NCBI GenBank assembly: GCA_021292105.1
Contig: CM037861.1
Location: 49,971,920-50,035,919 of the forward strand
Origin: Anadara kagoshimensis
Taxonomy: Eukaryota; Mollusca; Bivalvia; Arcoida; Arcidae
DNA: 64,000 nt
Direction of reading: 5' to 3'
Part shown: positions 50,526-63,171 of the stretch, piece after piece
Numbering within the stretch: position 1 is the stretch's first letter
Layout: the number at the start of each line of letters is the position of its first letter
Program-made: the position numbers and the translations under genes
Notes under the pieces: model-generated
The model's database searches: none
What the model was told of the DNA's origin: nothing
Seen by the model: only the letters and a program-made list of their open reading frames with translations

Positions 50526-50526
<1 letters not shown>

Positions 50527-51464
50527 CTGTAAATATGATGGTGGTGTTGCACTTTCAGTATCTCCAGGCAGCTCACGTTCTAGATGATGTATTTACTTCT
50601 AAATTTGACCGTCTATTTCTAACGGAAGTTTCCGTTTCCATTACCAGTAGTTTCTTCTTTACTTTTCTAAATTTTTAGCTAAATCTTACCGTATGATGTA
50701 TTGGGCCTCATGTGCCATTATACCTTTTTGATACATATACATATTTTTTACTATAACGTACTTGAACATACGTATATAACAAAACTTCCAAGCTCTACAG
50801 AAAATTATGAAAAATCTGATAAAAACCTCTGTTTAAGTTTTTATTGCATTTATAACTTCATATTATATCTTGCCACCAGCAGCTGAAATGTATATATCAT
50901 ACTAATGAATCAGTAACAATTAATAACTGGTTTATATCAAATCTAACATTTAAAAACTTATACATGAATAACATGTGGCTGAAAAAGTATGTAATTTAAT
51001 CAATGAACGATTTATTCATGAAAATGCATAATGTTTTACACCAAGAATCAACACCTTAGCAAAACAAACTAAAGACTGGCCACTGAAAAATTACTGAACT
51101 ATTGCAAAAAGTCAAGTGCTTCAAGAGAGACAACTCCTGTGTACCTCAAATAACAGTTTAATCGAGTTTTGTGGTCTCTCAAAGCAGTAGTCGTTGTTCA
51201 AGAACATACTATTTATTGACATTCTTCTTCATAGATACGTCGCTCAGCTTATTGATAATCATCCTTTAACCTGTTTATACAGCATAAGCAACAGTTAACC
51301 GTTCCGGAACAGTATTTTTTTCAGGCGACGTCAAGGTGCTCCAAACTTCTGAAGAAAGTACCTAAGTTGACAGCAGGAAATGCTGTTTGCGCATGACGAA
51401 ATATTTTAGCTTGGCTGACAACCTGAGAAGATTCACAGTTAACAACTTATAAAAACGACACACG
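50527..51464 (+). promoter_or_regulatory. Upstream region of CLUAP1 (5' UTR and promoter expected)
   Basis: AT-rich and without a recognisable repeat or coding region over most of its length. TATAAAA at about 51448 lies only some 15 bases before the ATG, too close to serve as a normal TATA box. Ciliary genes are often driven by RFX X-boxes; I see only poor half-site matches (for example around 51373 and 51413), none close to the consensus. Position is the main reason for calling it regulatory. Confidence 0.3.
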
Positions 51465-51486
51465 ATGTCATACAGAGATTTACGCA
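51465..51486 (+). CDS. CLUAP1: CLUAP1 coding exon 1 (22 coding bases)
   Basis: ATG TCA TAC AGA GAT TTA CGC A, followed by donor gtacgt. It reads M-S-Y-R-D-L-R and supplies the first base of the Asn codon completed by exon 2, giving the family start MS(F/Y)RDLRNFTEM. The phase fits exactly. No other stretch between here and exon 2 gives these residues with a donor. The transcription start and 5' UTR must lie just upstream but cannot be placed. Confidence 0.9.
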
Positions 51487-54400
51487 GTACGTTTTATATT
51501 CATACTTTTGAAGTAAAATTAACCAATGTATGATTTTCATAAACAAAATCAAATAATGTCGTTTATTCAGATGATAATCGAACAATGATTGTGAGTTTGT
51601 GACTCGACTTGGCAGTCATGTTTACAAGTTGAATGAATTTCTAGTTCATGAACAATGTGTAATTGCAATAATTGTGTAGAACTAATGTAATTGTCCATCG
51701 CTAAAGTGAAGATAACAACAGTTGAACAATATTGTAAAAACCAAATATACAGTAGTCACTTCTATTGACAACTTCACTTAAAGTGTGTCTTGTTGACAAC
51801 GTGTTAGTGAGGTAGTTTTGACATACAGATAAAACATTTCATTGATAGTAAATGGTTAATCATCCAAGCCATGAAACAAGTGCACTATATCATGCCAGTT
51901 ACACTCTTGTAAGGCCTAAAAAAAAAATATGTTTGTTTCCGCTAACCTGACCGACCCAACTAAAACAAGACCGACCCCAGGTTTTTTTACAGATTTTTAA
52001 AAATCTGTTTTCGTTTTTCGATTAAAACTCTATTGTATCAAAAACAAGTCAGCAAAACTTTAAGCAGTGAGTACATGTAGAAGATACAAGTATTTTAGTT
52101 ATATTTTTAATTTTAAATTACATCTAAATCATCTAAAATAACTTCAACAACCCATTTATAATATAATTTTAACATAATACATTACATACACATGTATGGA
52201 ATGCTTCAACGACATTAAATACATAATTCGCATTATGTATACATAATGCAATTTATGGGATTAAATGTGGTTGAGGCGCATACTATCGCAACTAAATTAT
52301 GTATTTTTTTAATTATCAATCGATAATTTTATTATGTTTTCATAATGTGAATTATGTACTCATAATGTAAATTATTTATTAAATGTGGTTGAAGCGTGCC
52401 GTTATGGCAAGCTTTCGCCACTTTTAATCTCATAAATGCATTATGTACATAATTTATGTATTATGTACATAATTTATGCATTATGTACATAATGCATAAA
52501 TTTGCCGGTTAATGAGGTACCGTTTAGCCAATCAGAAGCCTTGTAATAAAAGGGTCTTTGACATCGGGGTGTACTTTCGATATGTACCTTGACATATTTT
52601 AAATTTAAAATATTTATTTAAAAAAAAACAGCACCGATTTTCTTCTTCAATTTCAAATTTGCGTTAATTTTCTACTCGGATTATTTAGGGCCACTCGGAA
52701 TCCGTGCCGACGACTAGTATTTTCCCAGAGGACAACTGCCATCACTGAACCCATGTGCATATGCTTAGCTTAAATAATAATTGATATAGAGGCATGTATT
52801 ATTTTTAGCCGATAAACAGATAAAGTATATTTATTTTTCTTATAAGAACATACAGTTTTTATTTGGCGTATCTTGTATTACTGAAAGTGACCAAGTGAAT
52901 CTCGCACCCCCCCCCCCCCAATTATCTTAACCAGCTCTGTTATTTCATATCATAATATTGCACATACAGCATTGCAGGCTGATGAGGCATCTTTAGATCA
53001 TTGTCTTTTCTAGAAAATTTCAGTGCCACAAAGGGTGTGAAGGACTGGAAGGTGAGACTTCCCACACAGCCTGCTGAAAGGAATTCCAGACAAGGTTGAA
53101 AAATTGGATAGACCTAGACAATGACAAATTGTTATTAGATCATGGCTGCTCTACCAAATATTTTAGACAAACCACTACACTTCTTCTGTTCTTCTCATTT
53201 CCCATAGTTAGCCCCACAAGGGTATAATTTTACCATTGCCAACACTGGTCATGAAATGGAGTACAGGCCTGTCAAAATTTAACACTAAGCCAAGGAAATG
53301 GTGCCAACTCGACAGCTGTACTGCAACCCATATCTACCTGTATCTCAGAAACTGTTTGACAGCTTCTGTCGATATCTTTTTACCACCCTGCTTCTCCTTA
53401 TCTTTTTCAGGTTCTTGACCCCTTTGTTAGTACCACTATGGTAGCTCAGTTGGTAGAGTGTATGCTCCATAAGTGGAGGTCATGGGTTGGAACTTGGAAC
53501 CCCAACAGGGTGTGACCCTAGACTTGAAAGTTGATAGTGACTGTTCTGACGCCAAGCACTCAGCATTACGAAATGAAAGTCACAGTTATTTTAGATGGTA
53601 ACTTAAAATAAATTGGGTCCTATGTCGTGGTAGGTGTGGCTTGTTAAAGAACCATGCTGTATAATGCCATCAGCACAACACATAGGCAAAGTTTCTGTAC
53701 CTTCGCTTTGATATAAGTGAAATAGTCTTACTGGGACTTTAAACACCATTATTCAATTGCAACTTGACCCCTTGTTAGCTTTTCAGCACCTTGACATCTA
53801 TTGGCCACTGGTTTTTCAAGGACCAGTCCTGTTTCCTTCACCATCCCAGAGGACCTTATGACTAAGTGGTCTGTTTTCTCATGGAACTTGTTTTCCACAA
53901 TTTCTAACATTCTTGGAAATGACTCTTGACAAGTTCTTTTGTGAAAAAGTCTTGACAGGTGTTAAAACACCATTACTATTACTCTACACCACCATCTAAG
54001 AATTAGCTAATTAGTGATATAAGTAAAATAATGTATTTTTGACTTAGTTGTAAAACACCATTACATTACATTACTCCCCTAACCCAGAAATGACAATCTC
54101 AATGCAAGTGAAATTTGACCAGATTGTAAAACACCATTACTCCACTAATGACCATGGATATAAGTTAAAGAAACTTGACTTGGAAGTAAAACACCATTAC
54201 CCTACTATCCCAACCCAGAACTGACGGTCTAGATACATTTGAAATAATTTGACTGAGGCATAAAACACCATTTCTTGACTCCACCATCCAAAACCGACCT
54301 TGTCAATATAAGTGATAGAATCATAGTTTAGGCATATACCAATATTACTCCACTCCATCATTCCATAACTGATTGTCTCGTAAGTAAAAAAAAGTTTGTT

Positions 54401-57400
54401 CTGGGGCTCAAAACACAATTTTTCTGCTCAATCATCCCAGAACTTAACTTTTAAATATAAATGAATAATTTCTTGACTGGGGTGTCAAACACCATTACTG
54501 ACAGATTGACACTATACCCTGTATGACATGATACCTGTGTTATGTGACATAGTGACACTATTTACTACCTTTTGACATGTGACCTGCTGTTATCTAACAG
54601 ATTGACAAAATACCCTGTATGACATGATACCTGTTGTTATGTGACAGATTGACACTATTGCATTACCTTCTATGGCATGATACCTGCAGTTATGTGACAG
54701 ATTGACAGTATTGCACTACCCTCTATGACATGATACTTGCTGTTATGTGACAGATTGACACTATATCCTCTATGATATGATATCTGCTGTTATGTGACAG
54801 ATGGACACTATAGCCTGTATGACATGATACCTGTTATGTGACAGATTGACACTATTGCATTACCTTCTATGACTTATGTGACAGATTGACAATATTGCAC
54901 TATCCTCTATGATATGATACCTGGTGTTATGTGACAGATTGACATTGACACTATACCCTCTATGACATGATAGCTGCTGTTATGTGACAGATTGACACTA
55001 TTGCACTACCCTCTATGACATGATACCTGCTGTTATGTGACAGATTAACACTATACAGTGTATGACATGATATCTGCTGTTATGTGACAGATTGACACTA
55101 TTGCATTACTTTACATGACATGATACCTGCAGTTATTTGACAGATTGACATTATTGCACTACTCTCTATGACATGATAGCTGCTGAAAGATGACAATGAC
55201 ACTATGTCATCATAGCACTTCCCTCTATGATATGATAAATTTGACTACTAGTTATTTTAAATCTTTGGAAACCTAGACAGTTTCTGTATGTATTTGACAG
55301 ATATAACTCTTTTGGAGTCATAAAGCAGTGTGAACTCTTGTTTCTTGTTTAAGTAAGAAAAATTGAGTAACTTGGATTGTATGGATGACAACAGAATGTA
55401 ATTTTAAAAGTTTTGATAACATGACACTGAAATTTTAGGACATTTAAGTTTAGTGTGACTTGACTGGTCCAATTTCACAATCATTCCTTAACTAAGGTTT
55501 TCCTCAATTTAGCAAATTTTGACAGTCTTTTATGGAACTCAAAATACCAGTTCTAATATTGGACAAAACTTGAGTACATGTTATGAGCTGCAAGTGATTT
55601 TCAAGCTGACATCTAAATTTTCTGAAATGTAACAAAATTATTATTATTTTACTTTTACCAGATTTAAATTAAGGAAACTTTTAGTCAAGGAATATTTTTG
55701 AATCTGGAGCCTGGTACTAAAATGTGGGGATGATTGGTAGTACATCTCAACACAGACAGTTTCAGTCATGACATGCACTAGCAACACAAACTAAGATTAT
55801 ACTCTGTATTAAGTCCTCCATTTCACCAAACGTGATACTGGAAGATGAAAACATGTAACTCAATCAATTAAACTCTAGAACAAAGGATGATGGTTTGGAA
55901 TATTGTTTGTACTACCATCACTATTAATTCTATAACCCTAATCCTTAAGCAAGCCTCTTTATTTGGGCTAGCATCTTAAAAACTAAACTGCCTTACAAGA
56001 TTCAAAATGAATCGAACAATCATAGTGTGGGGGTGCACTTGTATTTGCATTGGTCTATTTATAAGATTTTGTTAATATATACAGTCCAACCTGGCAATAA
56101 CAGCACTGTCTATAGTGGTCAGCTTTTTCAAGTCCAGACCCCTTTTGCTGAATATTTCACCTCTCTATAGTTGTCACCTGTCTAATTTTAGTCCAAAAGT
56201 CATCACTTCCCTGTCTATATCAGCCAGTGTTTTATTTTGACAGTTTTCACTTCAGTCAGGATTATTTTTATTTCAATTGAGGCAGTCCATTACTGAGTGG
56301 AATTGTTTTTTATGCCTATACTGTCAAATTTTCTGAATTTCAAGATTCAGGTGGTCAGTTCTGGGACGGTGGAGAAAACTGAAGTGCCCAGAGGGAACCA
56401 CTGGCTTTGACCAAGTATACCGTCAAGATTCCCAAGTGAAATTGGAACTTAGCTAGACGGCGAGAGATACTGTGGAGTCATTTTTTATGCTCACACTGTC
56501 AAATTTTCTGAATTTCAAAATTCATGTGGTCAGTTCTGGAATGGTGGAGAAAACAGAAGTGCCCAGAGGAAACCACTGGCTTTCAGCAAGTAAACCGACA
56601 AGATTCCCAAGTGAAATTGGAACTTATCTAGGATGAGAGATACTGTGGTCAGTTATGGGATGGTAGAGGAAACCAGAGAGAGAACAGAAAATCTGCATTC
56701 AGGATTCTTTCACTTTTAACGAGGTGGTCAGTTCTGGAAAATGAAGGAAAACGTAGTGATATGAGGATACCATTGGCCTTCTGCAAGAGAACTGACAGGG
56801 TTTCTCACATTCTGGTCTGTCCGAGTGGTTTTGAACCTAGGTGACAATGAACAGTGAAGTCAGCTAAAGGATGGTAAAGGAAACCAGAGTGCCAAGAGAA
56901 AACCTGCAGTCAATTAAAATTCTTTCACTTATATCAAGGCCGTCAGTTGTGGGATAATGGAAGAAACCAGTGTCCAAAGAAAACCACCAACCTTCCTTCG
57001 ACAAGCAAACTTGCATTAACATCTGCCCTAGTAGGATTCAAATTTACTGACACTGTGAAGTCAGTTAAGGGATGGTAGAAGAAACTAGTACCCAGAGAAA
57101 ATTACAGACCATTGGTAAGCTGAGAAACTTTCTCACACTAGAACTTGTAGCGAGTTGGATTTGAACTTTGATGTCTAGAGGTCACGTGAGCTGTATCTGT
57201 AAACTACTTGGTCATCAAGTTCCCCCCCCCCCCTTCACTGTACGCCACAGTTATTATTATTTATATGTTAATATGTAGCAACATATAAAGTCCGATTACT
57301 CCATTTAACTTTCAACAATCTCAATTATTTTTGTCACATTTACACATATATAGTCTTCTCGACAATATATCCATCTTTCAGCTTTGTAGCATGTATAAGA

Positions 57401-60400
57401 AATTCCTTGGCGCAAAAATATTCCTAAAAATTTGCTGGGGTTTAAATCTACTCCTGGGCGTTAAGTACTCTGACCGCTGTCGCAGGCCCATGGATATCGG
57501 ACATTGACTTGCCAAAAGTAATAAATTCTAATACCGCTATTTTAATCCAGTAATATATGCACAATTTTGTAAACTTAATCGATGTTAATTCACAGACATT
57601 GACGTTTTACTGTCATTTTCATATTTAAGGTGCCCCCGGGTATCGACAGAACCTATCCACAAGTACCCGTGTCCCTGCCCTGGTAGGTTACGGTAGGTCA
57701 ATTTTGGCGTAGAATATATCTCGTATAAAAACAACGATAAAAACGTACTTTTTTGGGTTCAATTAAAGTAATATGGCATGCATACTAAGTTATATATAAA
57801 GTACGTAAATACCGACTAGTACTATCGCCGGTTAAGTATTGACCCCCTTGTTACAAGGCTTCTGATTGGCTAAACGGTACCTCATTAACCGGCAAATTTA
57901 TGCATTATGTACATAATACATAAATTATGTACATAATGCATTTATGAGAATAAAAGTGGTGAAAGCTTGCCATAACGGCACGCTTCGGTCACATTTAATA
58001 CATAATTTGCATTATGAGTACATAATTCACATTATGAAAACATAATAAAATTATCGATTGATAATTAAAAAAATACATAATTTAGTTGCGATAATGTGCG
58101 CCTCATCCACATTTAATCCCATAAATTGCATTATGTATACATAATGCGAATTATGTATTTAATGTGGCTGAAGCATTCCATACACATGCATAACATATGC
58201 TATTAAAAAAAATTTAAAAAAAAAAAAAAAAATTGACCTTTATAGTAATTCTATGTTAGTGGAAACACACATAATTTTTTTAGGCCTAAGTTGTAAACTG
58301 GTGGCATTAGGCAAATCACCTTTTTCCACACTATGGCTGACTTACCCTGTGTTGGGACTATGAATTGAAAGTACTGTCAGAGCTGGTCTGTTTTTGACAA
58401 TAAATTACGCTTTCCTTTCATAGAAAATAAAAAAAATCTGAATAAAAATTGATATTATTCACTTGTGCCTAGTCGTAACCGAAAATCTGTATGCGTATAT
58501 GTTATTGTCATAACATACTTCTGTAGAAAGGAAAATGTTGGCACTATGGGGATTTTACATAGTGAAAATGACGATGTTTACACTGAAAAAAAGTGTCCTT
58601 GGTGACGTTTTACGTCATATGTGCAACAGCTTCCACCATTTGCCTGTTTTTTCAACATGTTAAATCCCTATAGCTCCAACATTTTGCTCTGTGCAGAAAT
58701 ATTCTAAGCTAATCATGTATGCACATATAGATTTCCTGTTACAACTAGATACAAGTAAGTGAATAATATCAATTTTTATTCAGATTTATTTTGTTTTCTA
58801 TAGAAATAAAGCATTATTCACTGTCACAAACAGATGGGCTCTGACAGTAGAGTAACCTCTGCAAATACTGTCAGTTGTCATTGGGAAGTTGAAACTAGCA
58901 CTTTAGATTGTTTAAAATAATTTTTTATTTTTTTCAGACTTTACAGAGATGATGAGAGCCCTCGGGTATCCCAGACTGATATCTATGGAAAACTTCCGAA
59001 ATCCTAACTTTCCTCTTGTTGCTGAGGTTTTGAAATGGTTGGTCAAAAGGTAATGCATAAAACATTTTTGTCTATTTGCATATAAATGGGATTTTGGTAT
59101 TATGTGTCAGACTGTGACTGTGTCTGAATTGAATTAAAATGAATAACTTAACCACTTCCTGTAGTGAGTGTACAGAAATACTATATATACAGAGGAATTT
59201 TAGATAACAAGTAACCATGTCTTATATACCACAAAACATTTTTACCTGACCGGTTAATTTGAATGAGGCTAGTATCAAAATATTTCAGACAAAGCAACCA
59301 ATCCAGTCATGTGTAGGGTAAATGTCAAATCTTGATCTAGACAGTTAACTTTAATCTGTGAAGAAAAAAATTACTACCGGACCAGGTATTTCAGGTATTT
59401 TGAAATACAATTACTGGCAATGCAACTACATGTAGCGAACTACATACAAATAAATTTATTGTTTGTAAGTACAATATTTATATACTAGTCTTTATCCACT
59501 TGGTTAAGTTTTGATTTTGATATTAAATTATTTACACTGTATGAACTAAAAATATTTTAATAGTAGAAAAATAAGAAGTATGTTTTTTTTGGTCACGGAA
59601 GGAAAATAGTAGACAATTCTAAAGATTGGTTGACATATTTGTTTATTGTTAATCTGCTTTATTTTGAAAGGTGGGGGTTATTAAATTTGAACTTTCCTTT
59701 TGTTCGTCCAGATACAGGTACTTCATGTCCAAAGTATTTCTCCAAAAACATGAAGCACTGTTTTACAAAATTTGCTGCAAAACATCAACATTTATAAGAG
59801 ATGTACATATCACAAACCTGAGGTAGTTTCTTCATTTTCCTGGGATTTATGGCCCTTTGAACATAAATGCAAGTCACAAAAAGTACCTACTCGTGGGAGA
59901 TCTTAATTCAATGAATTTGCTTGTAATTTATTTATCCAATTAATTATTTCTTTTACAGATACGATCCTAATGCTGATGTTCACCCGGATACCGATACAGA
60001 ACAAGATAGAGTGATATTTATAAAATCTGTAGCAGAATTTATGGTAAATATATACATATGTGTGATTTACAAATGTATTTAATTAACATACCGGTACTTC
60101 GTGTTTGATATAGAATATGAAATACATGTATGACGGATAAAGATAAGTGTTTAAAAAATTAATAGGCTTTATTTGCATGTGACCTATACTGTTTCTGGGT
60201 TGGCAAGCATGGTTTTGAAATTCTGACAGGTCTTATTTGGTCAATAATAGACCTATTATAGCAAATCAAGGTACCGGGTAGCTTTAATGTTTATTAAAAA
60301 AGAAGTTACTTCTGATTTATTCAGTTTCAGTTTATTCATTCCTCATTCACATCAGGTACTTTAGATGTGATTAAAATTTACAGGCCATAATGTAAACAGG

Positions 60401-63136
60401 GGAAAAAAAGCTAAATAAATATACATGGTAAATTAATTAAAATCAGGAATTCTGTAGAATTAGGATTTACACATACAATAAAAGTAATACCAAGTCTTGT
60501 CTTAGGGAAGGTACCGTGATACTGGGTAGTCACCAGGGAAGGCTATATTGGGTAGTCACCAGGGAAGGCTATACCAGGTAGTCACCAGGGGAGATAAATA
60601 TTGTTATAGATAGAGTTATGAAAATGTAAGTTATGATTGAAGTGAAATGTAGATAATGTTTGTTTTGTAGGCTACAAAGGCACATATAAAACTTAATACA
60701 AAGAAACTGTACCAAGCAGATGGATATGGAGTGAAAGAGTTGTTAAAGGTCACAGCAGTATTATATAATGCCATGAAAACCAACGTTACAAGTCAGATAG
60801 AAAATGCTGAGGAAGAAGAAGATTCAACCATTTCATTTGACATTTCATCAAGGGTAGGCTTGTAGACAGTATTGATAAAAATAATATTCTGACATGACTA
60901 ATATTATCCTCCTTTTGCATACATGTATACCATCGAAGACACCTACCCATATTATAATAACCATTAAAAGTACAACTTGTTCAGTTTTGCTTCCAATATT
61001 CAACAGAATCAACCATTTCATTTGACATTTCATCAAGGGTAGGCTTGAAACAGTATTGATAAAAATAATGTTCTGACATGACTGATATTATCCTTCTTTT
61101 GCATACATGTATACCATCGAAGACACCTACCCATATTATAATAAGCAGTAAAAACACAGCTTGTTCAGTTTTTGCTTCTGATAATATTCAACAATGTTGG
61201 AAATGAGTGGACATTTCTGACCAGTCCTTGTATGATTTTTTCAACATTTTCTTTTATAGTACATTGTATATGGGAGACTTTTTGGAAAAAGTAACCAGTA
61301 CTTTCCAAAAGTTGCTAGTCTTGGACTGTCAGACTGGCTATTATTTCAAACACAGAGAATTCTCAGTGCTTCTTCTGATTCAGGGATTTTGTTTTCAGTG
61401 GTCATGTAGGTCCTTTCAGTAAATGTTCAAGTAGAAAATACATTTCTTGAAGTTGGCAGCAAGAATGGAATAATATGTATTGCAAAACATATTTAGAAAA
61501 TGTAAAATTAGTGAAAGTCATGGACAATCTTAATCCAAATATTAAAAAACAATAGCAGACAACTTTTGTCGCCATGCTCACTTTATTAAAACTACTGGTC
61601 ATGTCAGTGGTTGTACATTAAGTTGAGGGTAGATCTAGAGCATATCATCTCATCTTATTGCTTTAATAAGTGGAAGAATCTACGATTTTACTTAAAAAAA
61701 AAAAAGATAAAAGAAAGTTGCTATAAGGTGTAATTTGGTTAAGGAAAATCCTACATTATGGCTTTTTTTTAATTTGATAAAGTAAAATGAGTTTGGATTT
61801 TTTTTCTGTTTTTTGTTAGGTTAATGAGTTGAAGGAAGCTCGTAGATTAGCATCAGAAATCACTACAAAGGGTGCTACACTTTATGATTTACTAGGTAGA
61901 GAGGTAGACCTCAGGGTAAGTGTATAACATTAATAAATGTCAGGGCTGCCACACCCTTTATTGGTACTGGGTCCAGAGCTCTTGAGATTGGATAAACAAG
62001 CATTTTTCATGCCATTTGGGGGGGGGGGGGGGGGAAATCTAATGAAAATACATAATACAATTCACCACACACATTCAGGGATGTCAATCTTCTTAATTTG
62101 AGGCTGAACTTTTGCCTCATTCCCAAGAATCAAAACTATATTATTCCAAAGTATTTTTTGTATTTTCCCAATTTGAATTATTGTACAACATTGTAACTTT
62201 AACACCATAAAACATGATTTATAAAGAAATATTTGCATCAGATATTCAGTTTTCATGCCACCATTGGTGCCTTCTGAAAATGACGTCATCAAATTTTGTT
62301 GACGTTCTTGCATAAAATGATTATATCATCATCAATCTAGTACCCAGTCAGTGAAGTCACAACCAGCCAAACAACGCACGAAGCTTGTCTTACACAGGAG
62401 GGTGTAAGACAGAAATATCTTGCACCTAGCAACCAACAAAATAACTCAGTGGATATGGGAGAAATACCTTACCATCAAGGTGGAGACATTGAGGCATATA
62501 GTTACATATTGTACTAGAATAAAGACAAAAGGAATTCAGTTATAAAATTAATTGAGACAAATTTATATATTTGTAGGAACAAAGGATCATGGTGATAGCT
62601 AAATCACTTGAAATAAATGAAGTTGAGAATGGATTACAAGAGTCTATAAAAGCTGTAGAGGTAAGTCAAAGTTTGCTATGTCTTTGTTATTATTTGATCC
62701 TTATCAAAATGTTGGTTTAGGAATCAAAGTGGCTATCACCACAAAGGTTTGGATCTTACTCGGGATAGATCATAATAGGAAATAAAAATCATTACACATT
62801 TGTAAACATGCAGTTAGGAAGTGCATGGCCTAGTGGTTAAGGCGTTGGACTCATGATTCGAAGGTCGTGGGTTCGATCCCTGGACCGGGCAATGTGTTGT
62901 GTCCTTGAGCAAGACACTTAATTTCATGTTGTTCCAGTTCACTCAGCTGAAAAATAAATGAGTACCAGCAAAATGCTGGGGGTTAACCCTGCGATGGACC
63001 GGCGTCCCATTCAGGGGAGAGTCTTGTACTCTCAGTCACTTAACGCCACCGAAACCGGGATAAGCTCCGGCCTGATGGGCCTAATGGCTCGGGACAGACT
63101 TTAACTTTAACTTTAAACATGCAGTTAAATTTTTAC

Positions 63137-63171
<35 letters not shown>

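Larger units (their letters stand above)
51912..58287. mobile_element. 6.4-kb block bounded by long inverted repeats, CLUAP1 intron 1
   Basis: Left repeat 51912-52556 and right repeat 57841-58287 share both limits: the outer end AGGCCTAAAAAA and the inner end CAGAAGCCTTGTAA followed by GGGTC. Between these they share the ATTATGTACATAAT-rich, GGTGAAAGCTTGCC and TTATCGATTGATAATTAA blocks. The left arm has about 200 extra bases. Either one large element with long terminal repeats, or two copies of one ~450-650-bp element in opposite orientation. No protein gene in the ~5.3 kb between them. Confidence 0.75.

Noticed and set aside
51290..51440. RFX X-box in the CLUAP1 upstream region
   Set aside because: Expected from the biology of cilium genes, but the best matches are half-sites with several mismatches.
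54497..55215. CRISPR array
   Set aside because: Repeats are degenerate and contiguous with no unique spacers, in an animal intron.
62818..62890. Functional tRNA gene
   Set aside because: A and B boxes are present, but the segment is followed by a SINE body, tail and target-site duplication.
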